Positions 16,535 through 23,488 of a stretch of DNA of 64,000 bases are shown here, one piece after another (within the stretch, counting starts at the first letter, position 1; each line of letters begins with the position of its first letter). The stretch lies in the NCBI RefSeq assembly GCF_028807635.1, contig NZ_JARBAX010000001.1, forward strand, positions 447,001-511,000, given 5' to 3'. Source of the stretch: Streptomyces spiramyceticus. GTDB taxonomy: Bacteria; Actinomycetota; Actinomycetes; Streptomycetales; Streptomycetaceae. Made by a program: the position numbers and the translations under genes. The notes below the pieces were generated by a model. The model was given only the letters and a program-made list of their open reading frames with translations. It searched no databases and was not told the origin of the DNA.

Positions 16535-16792
16535 GTGGAGTTCAACCCGAGGCGCCCAAAGTGGCAGCAGATTGTCGAAGAGATCACCCGCCGAATCGAG
16601 AGCGGGCAGTACCCGGCTGACTTTCAGCTCTCGGAAGTCCGGCTAGCGGATGAGTTCGGGGTGAACCGGGACACGCTGCGGAAGGCAACGCGGGAACTTC
16701 GGGAAACGGGCTGGATCACAACGACCCCCGGCATGGGGTCATTCGTCGCAGCGGGCAAAGCCGCCGATGATGAGCACCAGGACGGCGAGTAG
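16535..16792 (+). CDS. Small GntR-family DNA-binding protein
   Basis: The 85-residue protein is just a GntR-type winged helix: KWQQIVEEITRRIESGQYP (helix 1), LADEFGVNRDTLRKATREL (helix-turn-helix) and the wing GWITTTPGMGSFV. No effector domain follows. Short GntR proteins of this type are common control genes of Streptomyces integrating plasmids and phage-like elements. GTG start at 16535. It is divergent from the leftward gene pair, so it may regulate them. Confidence 0.8.
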   Translation: MEFNPRRPKWQQIVEEITRRIESGQYPADFQLSEVRLADEFGVNRDTLRKATRELRETGWITTTPGMGSFVAAGKAADDEHQDGE

Positions 16793-16864
16793 CCCCGGCC
16801 AGCACACGGGGGAACGTGGCGACCGGGGCCCATGGCCCGCCGTGGTGGAAACAGCGGGAGTACC

Positions 16865-17006
16865 CCGCCCCTCCCGTGCGATCCGCCGTCAGCGCGGAAG
16901 GGGCGGAACCTGCCCGCTCCCGGTGCCCTGAGTCCCCACTGAGCACACCGGGAGCGGAGCCAGACCCGAACCCCGCTGGGGACCACTGCCGATCAGCGCA
17001 GCGGGG
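16865..17006. other. Three consecutive stem-loops in a gene-free stretch
   Basis: Within the 316 bases between the GntR gene and the next gene there are three perfect inverted repeats: CCGCCCCT/AGGGGCGG (16865-16872/16899-16906), GCTCCCGGTG/CACCGGGAGC (16916-16925/16946-16955) and CCCCGCTG/CAGCGGGG (16971-16978/16999-17006). One could end the GntR transcript. A row of three suggests a further structural role. No coding sequence is seen here. Confidence 0.5.
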
Positions 17007-17108
17007 CCGGGAACCTACAAAGACGCGGACAGCACGAAGCCCACCACGGCTCACACTAGGAACTCAGCGGCATCGTCCCGAGGGCCAGCGCCACGGCGCG
17101 CAGACGGC

Positions 17109-17351
17109 TCACTGCCGCCCCTTCGCCGTGCACTCCGCGCCGGGGAACGCGCACGGGGGACGTGCGGCCCCCGGAGGTAGGTAGACAACTCCCGAGCGCG
17201 AGTCCAGCGCGCCGCCGTACTCGGTCCACCAGCCCTCGGGAGAGTCCGCGTACGGCCCATCAGGGTCATCTATCAACGAGACCAACTCCAGGGCGGGTAA
17301 CTCCGCCTCGCGCCGTCTGCGGACCCGTGCGGGGGCACTCAACGCGGGCAC
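17109..17351 (-). CDS. Hypothetical protein
   Basis: The 80-residue protein is not recognised. Its N-terminus is arginine-rich, followed by an acidic patch (SLIDDPDGPYADSPEGWW) and two Cys in the tail (CAFPGAEC). The GTG at 17349-17351 lies inside the last codons of the upstream gene, an overlap of 13 bases that suggests translational coupling. Part of the leftward accessory pair of the element. Confidence 0.45.
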   Translation of the reverse strand: MPALSAPARVRRRREAELPALELVSLIDDPDGPYADSPEGWWTEYGGALDSRSGVVYLPPGAARPPCAFPGAECTAKGRQ

Positions 17352-17524
17352 TTGTCGGCGTGCCGGTACACGACTACGGGCCCGCCCGACTGACGTTCCA
17401 GTTGCCCCCTGCGCACACATTCAAGAGCCTTGATCGGCTTCATGCACGCGGGGCACGTCTCGCCAGCGGGAGCGTAGGTCGTGTACTCCCACTGGCTTGC
17501 ATCCGTCTCGGTCTTCGTCGCCAT
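17339..17524 (-). CDS. Small zinc-ribbon-like hypothetical protein
   Basis: The 61-residue protein has CPAC (about 24-27), a lone Cys in ECV about 10 residues later, and CPR at its end, so a small metal-binding fold is possible. Family not recognised. ATG start at 17522-17524. It is divergent from the DUF6879/HTH gene set, with the TTGCA-repeat region between them, and is followed by an overlapping small gene. Confidence 0.5.
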   Translation of the reverse strand: MATKTETDASQWEYTTYAPAGETCPACMKPIKALECVRRGQLERQSGGPVVVYRHADKCPR

Positions 17525-17595
17525 CGCTGCCGTCCCCTCGGTGCTGTCGCGGTGATGACGACGCTAGGAGGCAGCTCGCTCAGGGCTCCACAATC

Positions 17596-17622
17596 TTGCA
17601 TGAGCTTGCACGTCAATTTGCA
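17596..17622. promoter_or_regulatory. TTGCA repeats spaced by one helical turn
   Basis: TTGCA occurs at 17596-17600, 17606-17610 and 17618-17622, and its inverse TGCAA at 17671-17675. The intervals of 10 and 12 bases place the copies on one face of the helix, in the divergent promoter region between the small zinc-ribbon gene and the 84-residue gene. Likely binding site of an element-encoded regulator (HTH protein at 18465 or GntR at 16535). Confidence 0.5.
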
Positions 17623-17708
17623 TGGCTTGATAGCGGTATTGACGCTGTCTCTGCTGTTCAGTGAAGCTCGTGCAAGCCCGAGCAAGCACCTAGACCAGGG
17701 AGCCAGCC

Positions 17709-17963
17709 ATGGCCGTAGAGTTCGTCGGCATCGACCCCGACACCGACCGGGATCACTGCCCCACAGTGTGGGCGGACGCGGAAGCTCAGGAGATCTTGTT
17801 GCAGGGGTGGAAGCCAGACGCCGAAACTCAGGCGCAGTGCGAGGTAAGCAGCCCCGCGAACGGCCCGGTTCCCGACAGCGAAGCCATTGTCAGGATTCCA
17901 GCCCGGATGATTCCGTTGATCAGGGAGGCATGTGATGCCATCGAGCGTGCCCAGCTTCGCTGA
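17709..17963 (+). CDS. Hypothetical protein of the DUF6879/HTH gene set
   Basis: The 84-residue protein begins MAVEFVGIDPDTDRDHCPTV and ends in a helix (MIPLIREACDAIERAQ). Proteins like this regularly precede DUF6879 and Scr1-like HTH genes in Streptomyces, though no function is assigned. The ATG at 17709 follows AGGGAGCC. It overlaps the DUF6879 start by 29 bases, so the three genes form one transcription unit. Confidence 0.65.
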   Translation: MAVEFVGIDPDTDRDHCPTVWADAEAQEILLQGWKPDAETQAQCEVSSPANGPVPDSEAIVRIPARMIPLIREACDAIERAQLR

Positions 17964-18450
17964 GCTGCTTGGCCAGTGTGAGCGGTCCGCCGTCCACCTG
18001 GAGTTGCGCGACTCCTACGCCCCTACAGACCGGTTCGAGGCCTGGAAGCGTGGCGAACGGATCAACTGGGAGGACCGCAATACCTGGTGGCATCCCTACG
18101 ACCAGTTGATCACGGACACCGTGGCTCGGGGTGTGGCGATCCGCCGGGCCCGAGTCGTCTCCGAGCCTGTATCGGAGTACATCCGGTGGGAGCACTACGT
18201 CACCCGCGCCAACATCATCGCGGGTGAGGAAGTTCGATGGCTGCCACGGCGACGGACCACGAATATCCCTCTGCCGGGGAACGACTTCTGGCTGTTCGAT
18301 GGCGCGCTGCTCCGGGTGCACCACTTCTCGGGTGACGGCGCGGTGGTCGAGGACGAGATCACGGCGGACCCGGAGACCGTGAAACTGTGCTCCACTGCGT
18401 TCGAAGCGGTCTGGGAACAAGCGGTCCCGCATCATCTGTACGAGATCTGA
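17935..18450 (+). CDS. DUF6879 family protein (putative partner of the Scr1-like regulator)
   Basis: The 171-residue protein shows the family pattern: FAELLGQCERSAVHLELRD near the start, VARGVAIRRARVVSEPVSEY near residue 65, then WLPRR and NDFWLFDGALLRVHHF. DUF6879 proteins are found next to DUF5753 HTH regulators, where DUF397 proteins otherwise stand. Such pairs have been described as toxin-antitoxin-like (Scr1/Scr2 in S. coelicolor). The ATG at 17935 is preceded by GGGAGG at 6 bases, better placed than the GTG at 17932. Toxicity is inferred by analogy only. Confidence 0.75.
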   Translation: MPSSVPSFAELLGQCERSAVHLELRDSYAPTDRFEAWKRGERINWEDRNTWWHPYDQLITDTVARGVAIRRARVVSEPVSEYIRWEHYVTRANIIAGEEVRWLPRRRTTNIPLPGNDFWLFDGALLRVHHFSGDGAVVEDEITADPETVKLCSTAFEAVWEQAVPHHLYEI

Positions 18451-18464
18451 CGAAGGCCAGCTCC

Positions 18465-19313
18465 ATGCCCCCACACCCCTCTTCGAGCGTTCAGAAGGCC
18501 CGCGAAGACCTAGCCGGCCGTCTGCGCGAAATCCGGAAAGACGCGGGGATCAGCGGGCGGGAGCTGGCCGTCAGGTGCGGTTGGTCGGAGTCGAAATCGT
18601 CCCGGATCGAGAACGCCAAGACGCCACCATCTGACGCCGACATCAGAGCATGGTGCCGAACTTGCGACGCCGACGATCAAGCCCCCGACTTGATCGCGGC
18701 GAACAGACAGTCCGCCGATGCTCATGTCCAGTGGAGGCGACTCCAGCGGAGCGGCCTCCGTCGCCTGCAAGAGTCCACAGGGAGCCTGTATCAGCGGACC
18801 CGCGTGTTCCGGGTCTACGTCTCCGACGTGATCCCCGGGTTCCTCCAGACGCCTGGATACGCCGCCGCTCTCCTGTCAGCCATCGCAGACTTCAGAGGAA
18901 CCCCGGACGACGTGAGTGACGCCGTGACAGCCCGCATAAGGCGCAACGCGGTGCTGAGCAACGGAGCACACCGGTTCTCGTTCGTTCTAGAGGAGTCGGT
19001 CTTGCGGCACCGGCTGTGCAGCGCCGAGACCATGGCAGCACAGCTTGGCCACCTGCTCGGGGTTATGGATCTCCAGAACGTTGCCCTGGGTATCGTCCCG
19101 TTCTCGGCACAGCGGACCGTGTGGCCCATGCCAACCTTCACGATCTTCGACGACACCAGAGTGCACGCGGACACGCTGGATGCCGCTTCCACGCTTACCC
19201 AGCCCAGCCAAGTCGAGCTGTACGCCCGAGCCTTTGAACGGCTTTCGCAGGGAGCCGCACGGGGAGCTGCCGCACGTTCTCTTGTGGCTGGTGCGTTGGC
19301 GTCCCTGGACTAA
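18465..19313 (+). CDS. Scr1-like HTH regulator with DUF5753 domain
   Basis: The 282-residue protein has an N-terminal xenobiotic-response-type HTH (about 15-70, GISGRELAVRCGWSESKSSRIE). A DUF5753 domain follows (about 105-275), marked by VIPGFLQTPGYAAALL and the later FTIFDD strand. This is the actinobacterial BldB-partner/Scr1 family, called antitoxin-like in current annotation. The ATG at 18465 is 14 bases past the DUF6879 stop with GAAGG upstream, so the genes are cotranscribed. It is a candidate ligand of the TTGCA repeats upstream of the set. Confidence 0.85.
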   Translation: MPPHPSSSVQKAREDLAGRLREIRKDAGISGRELAVRCGWSESKSSRIENAKTPPSDADIRAWCRTCDADDQAPDLIAANRQSADAHVQWRRLQRSGLRRLQESTGSLYQRTRVFRVYVSDVIPGFLQTPGYAAALLSAIADFRGTPDDVSDAVTARIRRNAVLSNGAHRFSFVLEESVLRHRLCSAETMAAQLGHLLGVMDLQNVALGIVPFSAQRTVWPMPTFTIFDDTRVHADTLDAASTLTQPSQVELYARAFERLSQGAARGAAARSLVAGALASLD

Positions 19314-19387
19314 GTGGCTGAGCAGAGTCGCAAGCCGGGATCGCACCCGGACTCGCCAATGCCCCCGATAGTGCGCAGAAATGACGA

Positions 19388-19433
19388 AGCCCCCGCACCC
19401 GTCGCCCTGGTGAGGGTGACGAGCACGGGGGCT
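19388..19433. terminator. Bidirectional terminator between converging genes
   Basis: AGCCCCCG at 19388-19395 pairs with CGGGGGCT at 19426-19433. Inside it, GTCGCCCT and AGGGTGAC add a second paired segment. It lies between the rightward HTH gene and the leftward capsid gene and can serve both. Confidence 0.7.
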
Positions 19434-19444
19434 CTGTGATGCGG

Positions 19445-20380
19445 TCAGCCGTTCAGTACGCCGGTAAGCCGTGCGGCAGCCTTGCCGCCAAACAGCGCGA
19501 TACCGCAGTAGAAATCGATGCGAGTGCGATAGACCGGCTTGTCGTGCGCCTCGCCCAAGTCGGTTGCCTGCACACCTCCATTGGTCAGACCGGATACGCC
19601 TGCGTCCGCTTCGGAAGAGCCGTAGCGAACGGCATAGATGTCGCCGGTCGCCTTGCCGCCTGCGTCGGTCGTGAGCGGCAGAACATCCGTGCCGTCGAGC
19701 CTCTGTCCAGCATCCAGCAGCGGGATTCCGTTCCACATCGTGGCGCGCTTACCGGCGATTTCGCTGGTAAGGAGCTCTCCGCCACCGAGTCGGCGGAAGC
19801 CAGAAATTATCTTGGCTCGAATAGCGCCGTTCATGTAAAGCGCTCCATTCGACCCACTGATCCCCCGCACCTGCGCAGTCAGTACGTCCATGGCGTCGTA
19901 GAAGTCGTAGCCGCTCGCGACAGGGCCGACACCCTTCGCGTCGATCACCTGACTTCCGACAAGCCGCTTACGCAGACCGTCGAAACCCTTCGGGTTCACC
20001 CCGACGTCACCATTGAAGAACTGATCAGAAAAGTGGACTGAAGCAGCCTTGATCTTCATATGCGTCTGCACAGCCCGCTGATCGTTCAAGTTGCCTCGCG
20101 TCTGGACAATGAACTTGTCCAGGTCCGCGTCTCCGCCGAGAATGGCGAGTGTTTCCACGCGCTGATTCAGTGCACCGACGCTTTCCGGGTATGCCTCGTT
20201 CACGGCACGGAAGGCAACACCAGGCAAGGTGGATTCTTCGTTGTACTTGTATGCGCTGCCCTCAACGTGGATAAGCGGTAGGCGATCAAGGATCGGAGAC
20301 TCCTGAATGAACGTCTCCACTACGCCACGCTGCAGCTGGTCAAGGGTGAGCTTCGCCGATTCGGCAAGGGTAAGAGCCAT
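19445..20380 (-). CDS. Phage major capsid protein
   Basis: The 311-residue protein matches the phage major capsid family found in actinobacterial prophages. It has an N-terminal helix MALTLAESAKLTLDQLQRG, the central DADLDKFIVQTRG and HFSDQFFNGD segments, LYMNGAIRAKIISGFRRLGG, and a C-terminal YRTRIDFYCGIALFGGKAAARL. HK97-type fold is inferred. The usual portal, protease and scaffold genes are absent around it. ATG at 20378-20380. The gene lies 44 bases downstream of the broken small terminase gene and is the last of a leftward HNH-terminase-capsid series. It reads through without defects, so it may still be expressed. Confidence 0.8.
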   Translation of the reverse strand: MALTLAESAKLTLDQLQRGVVETFIQESPILDRLPLIHVEGSAYKYNEESTLPGVAFRAVNEAYPESVGALNQRVETLAILGGDADLDKFIVQTRGNLNDQRAVQTHMKIKAASVHFSDQFFNGDVGVNPKGFDGLRKRLVGSQVIDAKGVGPVASGYDFYDAMDVLTAQVRGISGSNGALYMNGAIRAKIISGFRRLGGGELLTSEIAGKRATMWNGIPLLDAGQRLDGTDVLPLTTDAGGKATGDIYAVRYGSSEADAGVSGLTNGGVQATDLGEAHDKPVYRTRIDFYCGIALFGGKAAARLTGVLNG

Positions 20381-20424
20381 GGGTGTTCCTCCTGTTAATT
20401 CATTGAGTTACTGCGGTCCGGGGT

Positions 20425-20920
20425 TCAGTCCCAGATATCTGAGTCGCTGTCCTCGGATTCCGACTGGGTGATGGCACTGCGGGCACTCGGTGAGAGACCG
20501 AGTTCGCGGATGTAACGGGCCAGTTGGCTCCTGTATTGGGATGCAATGGTCGCGACACCGTTCTTGACCGTCCCGCGCTCGGCGGTCACCATCAGCCCGC
20601 GCTCGGACAGGTCGCGCTCCGCCTGGTCGATGCGGGCGACGCACACGCAGAGGTCTTTCACGGTGGTGTGGTCCACTTCGCCGATCCCGGCGGCAACTTC
20701 CAGAATGGGGGATGCGCCGCCACTCCTCGGAAGCGACTTCCCGGCAACGGGCATTCGCAGACTCAACAGCGGGATCGGGTGAGGACTTGAACACCTCTGA
20801 CCAATCCGGCTCGGCGAGGACCGCGCGCGGCACGATCACCCCTTCTCGGATTTCGGTCTTTGAGGGATTACCCTCGCGTGCCCGCTGGATAGCGGCTTTG
20901 GGCCTGTATCTGTCGGCCAT
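20425..20920 (-). pseudogene. Phage terminase small subunit (P27 family), frameshifted
   Basis: The first frame, from the ATG at 20918-20920, encodes about 70 residues ending EVASEEWRRI. Similarity then continues in another frame as ILEVAAGIGEVDHTTVKDL and later YRSQLARYIRELGLSPSAR, the hallmark C-terminus of P27 small terminases, ending at 20425. The frames join at a run of five G on this strand (20707-20711); with four the protein would read straight through (EEWRRIPILEV). P27 proteins recognise phage DNA for packaging together with a large terminase, which is absent here. Either a one-base insertion killed the gene or the sequence has an error. Confidence 0.75.
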
Positions 20921-21046
20921 GCATTCTCACTTCCTGGCATCGAGCCCTTCCCGGGACTCCCAAAAACGTCCACAGCCCCGGCGCGAGTTTTTTGCCTCCC
21001 TGCCGTTCAATCTCGGGAGGGGGAGGGGGTCACCGCCTGGGGGGTG

Positions 21047-21421
21047 TCAGAACCGGCGAGGCTTGACGCGCTCGGAAGCCCATCCGCCCGGTTGATGCTT
21101 CGCGGTCTCTCGGTTGTGGCAGCTCGTACACAGCGGACGTAGATGCTCGAATGCGTCCGGATTGGCAACGCTGCGAGCGACCAACTGCCTGCGACTCAAA
21201 GGGAAGTGGTCTGCAACTGTCGCTGTAGCGCTGCACAGCAGACACCACGGATGCGCGTACAGGTAGCGCTTACGGATGCGCTGCCACTTGGTCCCGTATC
21301 CCTTGGCCGTGGTCGTCCCACGCTGTAGCTCCGCCTCACGCTCATGGACCGGACAGCGTCCACCCGTGGTGAGTTCCGGGCACCCGGGTACCGAGCAAGG
21401 GGGGCGGGGTCTGCGGGGCAT
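21047..21421 (-). CDS. Phage-type HNH endonuclease
   Basis: The 124-residue protein has an N-terminal Cys pair (CSVPGCPE and GRCPVH), then the HNH core: CLLCSATATVADHFPLSRR with the first His, and LRPLCTSCHNRETAKH with the zinc Cys pair and the last His. This family sits beside terminase genes in many phages and assists packaging by nicking or cutting DNA. The ATG at 21419-21421 has an exceptionally good RBS, GGGAGGTGAT. It lies upstream of the small terminase, 127 bases away, in the usual phage gene order. Confidence 0.85.
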   Translation of the reverse strand: MPRRPRPPCSVPGCPELTTGGRCPVHEREAELQRGTTTAKGYGTKWQRIRKRYLYAHPWCLLCSATATVADHFPLSRRQLVARSVANPDAFEHLRPLCTSCHNRETAKHQPGGWASERVKPRRF

Positions 21422-21542
21422 AGGGGATCACCTCCCGGTCTGTCAAGGGGACTAGAGGCATGGCGCTTTGTCATGACAAGATCACCAGGCGTCGCTCGCT
21501 GACGGGTGCACGTGTCAACTCCTCTTCCATGAAGGGCATTTC

Positions 21543-21626
21543 ATGCTTCTTTCAGTCACCGTCCCGCTCGGCCTTGGCATCGCCAGCGTCCTGGGCAGCC
21601 TCCTGGGCGCAATCCCCATCGGCTGA
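21543..21626 (+). CDS. 27-residue hydrophobic peptide, first of two sister cassettes
   Basis: The ATG at 21543 follows AAGGG by 6 bases and opens a short frame of 27 codons starting MLLSVTVPLGLGIASV and ending with TGA. It has no charged residue and would form one membrane helix. A second gene of identical length, start context and downstream hairpin lies at 22602-22685, which is the main argument that both are real. Small hydrophobic peptides of this size act as type I toxins or membrane-associated phage proteins in other bacteria; here the function is unknown. Confidence 0.5.
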   Translation: MLLSVTVPLGLGIASVLGSLLGAIPIG

Positions 21627-21643
21627 CCGAGCACCCGCACGCC

Positions 21644-21678
21644 TGCCCCGTACGTGCCTCTCTCGGCCGTGCGGGGCA
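21644..21678. terminator. Hairpin after first small peptide
   Basis: TGCCCCG (21644-21650) pairs with CGGGGCA (21672-21678). The segment around it is almost identical to the one at 22703-22737. It lies between the rightward peptide gene and a leftward HNH fragment and can end both transcripts. Confidence 0.6.
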
Positions 21679-21704
21679 TCGTGCTGTCTGGGCTCACAAC
21701 GGTC

Positions 21705-21765
21705 ACCAGGGGTCAGCTCCGGGGGCATCCGGGTACCGAGCAAGGGGGCGGGGCTTACGGGGCAT
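21705..21765 (-). pseudogene. N-terminal fragment of an HNH endonuclease gene
   Basis: From the ATG at 21763-21765 the leftward sequence parallels the start of the intact HNH gene at 21421 (MPRRPRP and SVPGCPEL). It carries a missing base in the C-run, so the frame is lost after about 8 codons. Similarity ends near 21705 in the shared peptide terminator. This is a broken duplicate of the HNH gene. Confidence 0.6.
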
Positions 21766-21891
21766 GGGGGCACCTCAGAACAAGGGAGCGGGGGATCGTT
21801 TCTGTGCTCACGAACGGGTGAATCGCTGCGTATCGAAAGTAGGCATGGGCAGCCATGGCGGGGTCGACCAGCTTTAGGGAAAGGGATGTTC

Positions 21892-22182
21892 ATGCGTCGC
21901 ATCGCTACTGCACTGGGAACCATTGCTGCCGCCGCCACTCTCGCGCTCACTGTTCCCTGTTCCGCCTACGCAGCGGATGGAGTTTTGGTCGTCAACGACA
22001 CGGCGTACGAGCAACCAAGCGGCTGCTACGACTCGGACCGTTGGCCGCTCTCTGTCAGCAACCACACCGACGCCGTTGCCTTCGTGTTTTCGGGGCCGGG
22101 ATGTTCGGGAGAGGTCATCGAACTCGTGAACCCGGGAGACTCCGCCGTGTCGGAGTTCGGCGCCTCCGTTTACATCGACTGA
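21892..22182 (+). CDS. Small secreted protein of unknown function
   Basis: The 96-residue protein has a Sec signal peptide: MRRIATALGTIAAAATLAL, then a likely cleavage after AYAA near residue 28. The mature part is about 68 residues with two Cys (SGCYDSD and GPGCSGE) that could form a disulfide, and a beta-rich pattern. I do not recognise the family. The ATG at 21892 has AAGGG 6 bases upstream, the same start context as the two peptide genes; the ATG at 21886 is closer to the RBS and less likely. It lies between the two peptide cassettes. Confidence 0.6.
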   Translation: MRRIATALGTIAAAATLALTVPCSAYAADGVLVVNDTAYEQPSGCYDSDRWPLSVSNHTDAVAFVFSGPGCSGEVIELVNPGDSAVSEFGASVYID

Positions 22183-22247
22183 GCAGTCTTCACCAAGGGG
22201 CGTGGGTTGCGTCAGGTCCCCACGGGTCTCACTGAGGAGATGGCCCC

Positions 22248-22405
22248 TATGCCCCGAACTCTGTCCGCGTCTTGAGCACGTGGCAGCTCCGGCATAGCGG
22301 CATAGCACTTGGATTGCTGTCTATGTCCTCGCCACCGAGGGTAAGCGGGACAGGCGGAATCGAACCGCCGCTACCGCCGTGTTCGGCCCTGGTGACTAGC
22401 AGGGC
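22248..22405 (-). pseudogene. C-terminal fragment of an HNH endonuclease gene
   Basis: The leftward frame ends LTLGGEDIDSNPSAMPLCRSC, then HVLKTRTEFGA and TAG, closely matching the end of the HNH gene at 22777 (GGEDTDGN, LCRPCHKLKT, EDFGA). There is no start codon: the frame is closed by TAG at 22406-22408. The zinc Cys pair and the last histidine remain but the first half is missing. Confidence 0.65.
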
Positions 22406-22601
22406 CTACTAGGGCAGGGTGCGCGCCTACACTGCGCCCCTTCCGTCCCCAGCGGCATGACCAGAGTTCATCGAGCGGACGATCGAATCGTCATCCTGTA
22501 TGGGTGACGCTTGCATACCCGTTAGCGGGCTGGGGAAGATCGTCGGGCGACACTAGTCGACACACACGGTGTCCCAACTCAGCTTCAATCAAGGGGATTC
22601 T

Positions 22602-22685
22602 ATGCTTGCTCCGCTCCAGACCGCAGTCGTGACCGCCCTCACCAGTGGACTCACCTCTGTCGTGACCGCACTCCTCGGCGGCTGA
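22602..22685 (+). CDS. 27-residue hydrophobic peptide, second sister cassette
   Basis: The ATG at 22602 follows AAGGGG by 5 bases and encodes 27 residues starting MLAPLQTAVVTALTSGL. Like the first peptide it has no charged residue and a repeating small/hydrophobic pattern suited to a membrane helix. Both share the leader pattern GTGTC..AACTC..CTTC..AAGGG, the start ATGCTT, the exact length and the following hairpin, while the peptide sequences have diverged. Selection on the format rather than the sequence is suggested. Confidence 0.5.
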   Translation: MLAPLQTAVVTALTSGLTSVVTALLGG

Positions 22686-22702
22686 TCGACCACCCGCATA
22701 CC

Positions 22703-22737
22703 TGCCCCGTACGTGCCTTTCTCGGCCGTGCGGGGCA
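22703..22737. terminator. Hairpin after second small peptide
   Basis: TGCCCCG (22703-22709) pairs with CGGGGCA (22731-22737). It lies between the second peptide gene and the converging HNH gene at 22777 and is nearly identical to the hairpin at 21644-21678. Confidence 0.6.
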
Positions 22738-22776
22738 TCGTGCTGTCTGGGCACACAACGGCGGTCCCGCCAAGGA

Positions 22777-23124
22777 CTAGAACGGCGTGTTCACCGCCCC
22801 GAAATCCTCGCGCGTCTTGAGCTTGTGGCACGGACGGCAGAGCTGTTGAACGTTGCCGTCTGTGTCCTCGCCCCCTTGGGCAATGGGCGTGATGTGGTCC
22901 ACGTCGATACCCGACGCGAGGACGTGCCGACCGCAGCGAGCGCACTTCCAGCGCCCCGACTTCCAGATGATCCGGCGGAGCCGAGCGGCAGCCGAGTTGC
23001 CCCGTGCGATCACTTCCCGACGATTCCGCCGAGCCCGGACCGAAGCCCGGTTCTCGTAAGCCTGGTGGCAGCCTTCGCAGCGTCCGCGGTGTGTGGCGGG
23101 CTCCGGGCAGTCGATACAGCGCAT
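22777..23124 (-). CDS. HNH endonuclease
   Basis: The 115-residue protein begins with a zinc-ribbon-like Cys set (MRCIDCPEP, GRCEGCHQ). A basic helix rich in Arg follows, then the HNH core: WKCARCGRH, DVDHITPIAQGGEDTDGN and LCRPCHKLKT. The DH, N and final H residues of the active site are present. The ATG at 23122-23124 has AGGGGG upstream. It is a second, distinct HNH gene of the element, with a tRNA-like sequence 40 bases upstream. Such nucleases in phages either aid packaging or act as homing enzymes; which applies here is open. Confidence 0.85.
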   Translation of the reverse strand: MRCIDCPEPATHRGRCEGCHQAYENRASVRARRNRREVIARGNSAAARLRRIIWKSGRWKCARCGRHVLASGIDVDHITPIAQGGEDTDGNVQQLCRPCHKLKTREDFGAVNTPF

Positions 23125-23164
23125 GGTCACCCCCTGGTGGTCGTCCTGGTGCTCGTCGTTGCGT

Positions 23165-23238
23165 GCCCACCCCCGGACTCGAACCGGGGAACACTGCCGA
23201 TTGGTTACGGCGCACCTCTTGCCGTTGGGTCAGTGGGC
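23165..23238 (-). tRNA. tRNA-like sequence, probably degenerate
   Basis: Read leftward, GCCCACT and GGTGGGC form a 7-bp acceptor stem (one G-T pair), and CCCGG-TTCGAGT-CCGGG is a perfect T arm with the conserved loop. The D region (CCCAACGGCAAGAGG) keeps the loop GG but pairs only weakly. The anticodon arm, GCCG-TAACCAAT-CGGC, has an eight-base loop without U at position 33, so no normal anticodon can be assigned. Position 8 is G instead of U. It may be a decayed phage tRNA or an unusual one. Confidence 0.45.
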
Positions 23239-23488
23239 CGGACACCCTCGCCGACGAACCGGACCGGGCAACGTGGGGGCCGTACGGGCTTCCAACCCCG
23301 TTCGGCGCACTCGCGGACGAGTGGGTTACTGATGGGCGATACAGCCCCCCTGGGTGCTCTGCGCTCACGTCGACACCAGGCCACCCCGAGTAACGCGGGG
23401 TGCGGTGCAGCACGGGCAGAGCCGGTGAGAGTCGGGCACTCGGTCCGCCGTGTTCCCCCTTGGGGTGGGTGCGCGGTAACCCCGCTCT

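Noticed and set aside
22343..22447. A tRNA T-arm-like GGCGG-TTCGATT-CCGCC on the minus strand
   Set aside because: It lies inside the coding part of the HNH C-terminal fragment, the matching acceptor arm has a mismatch, and the D and anticodon regions cannot be folded at normal distances.
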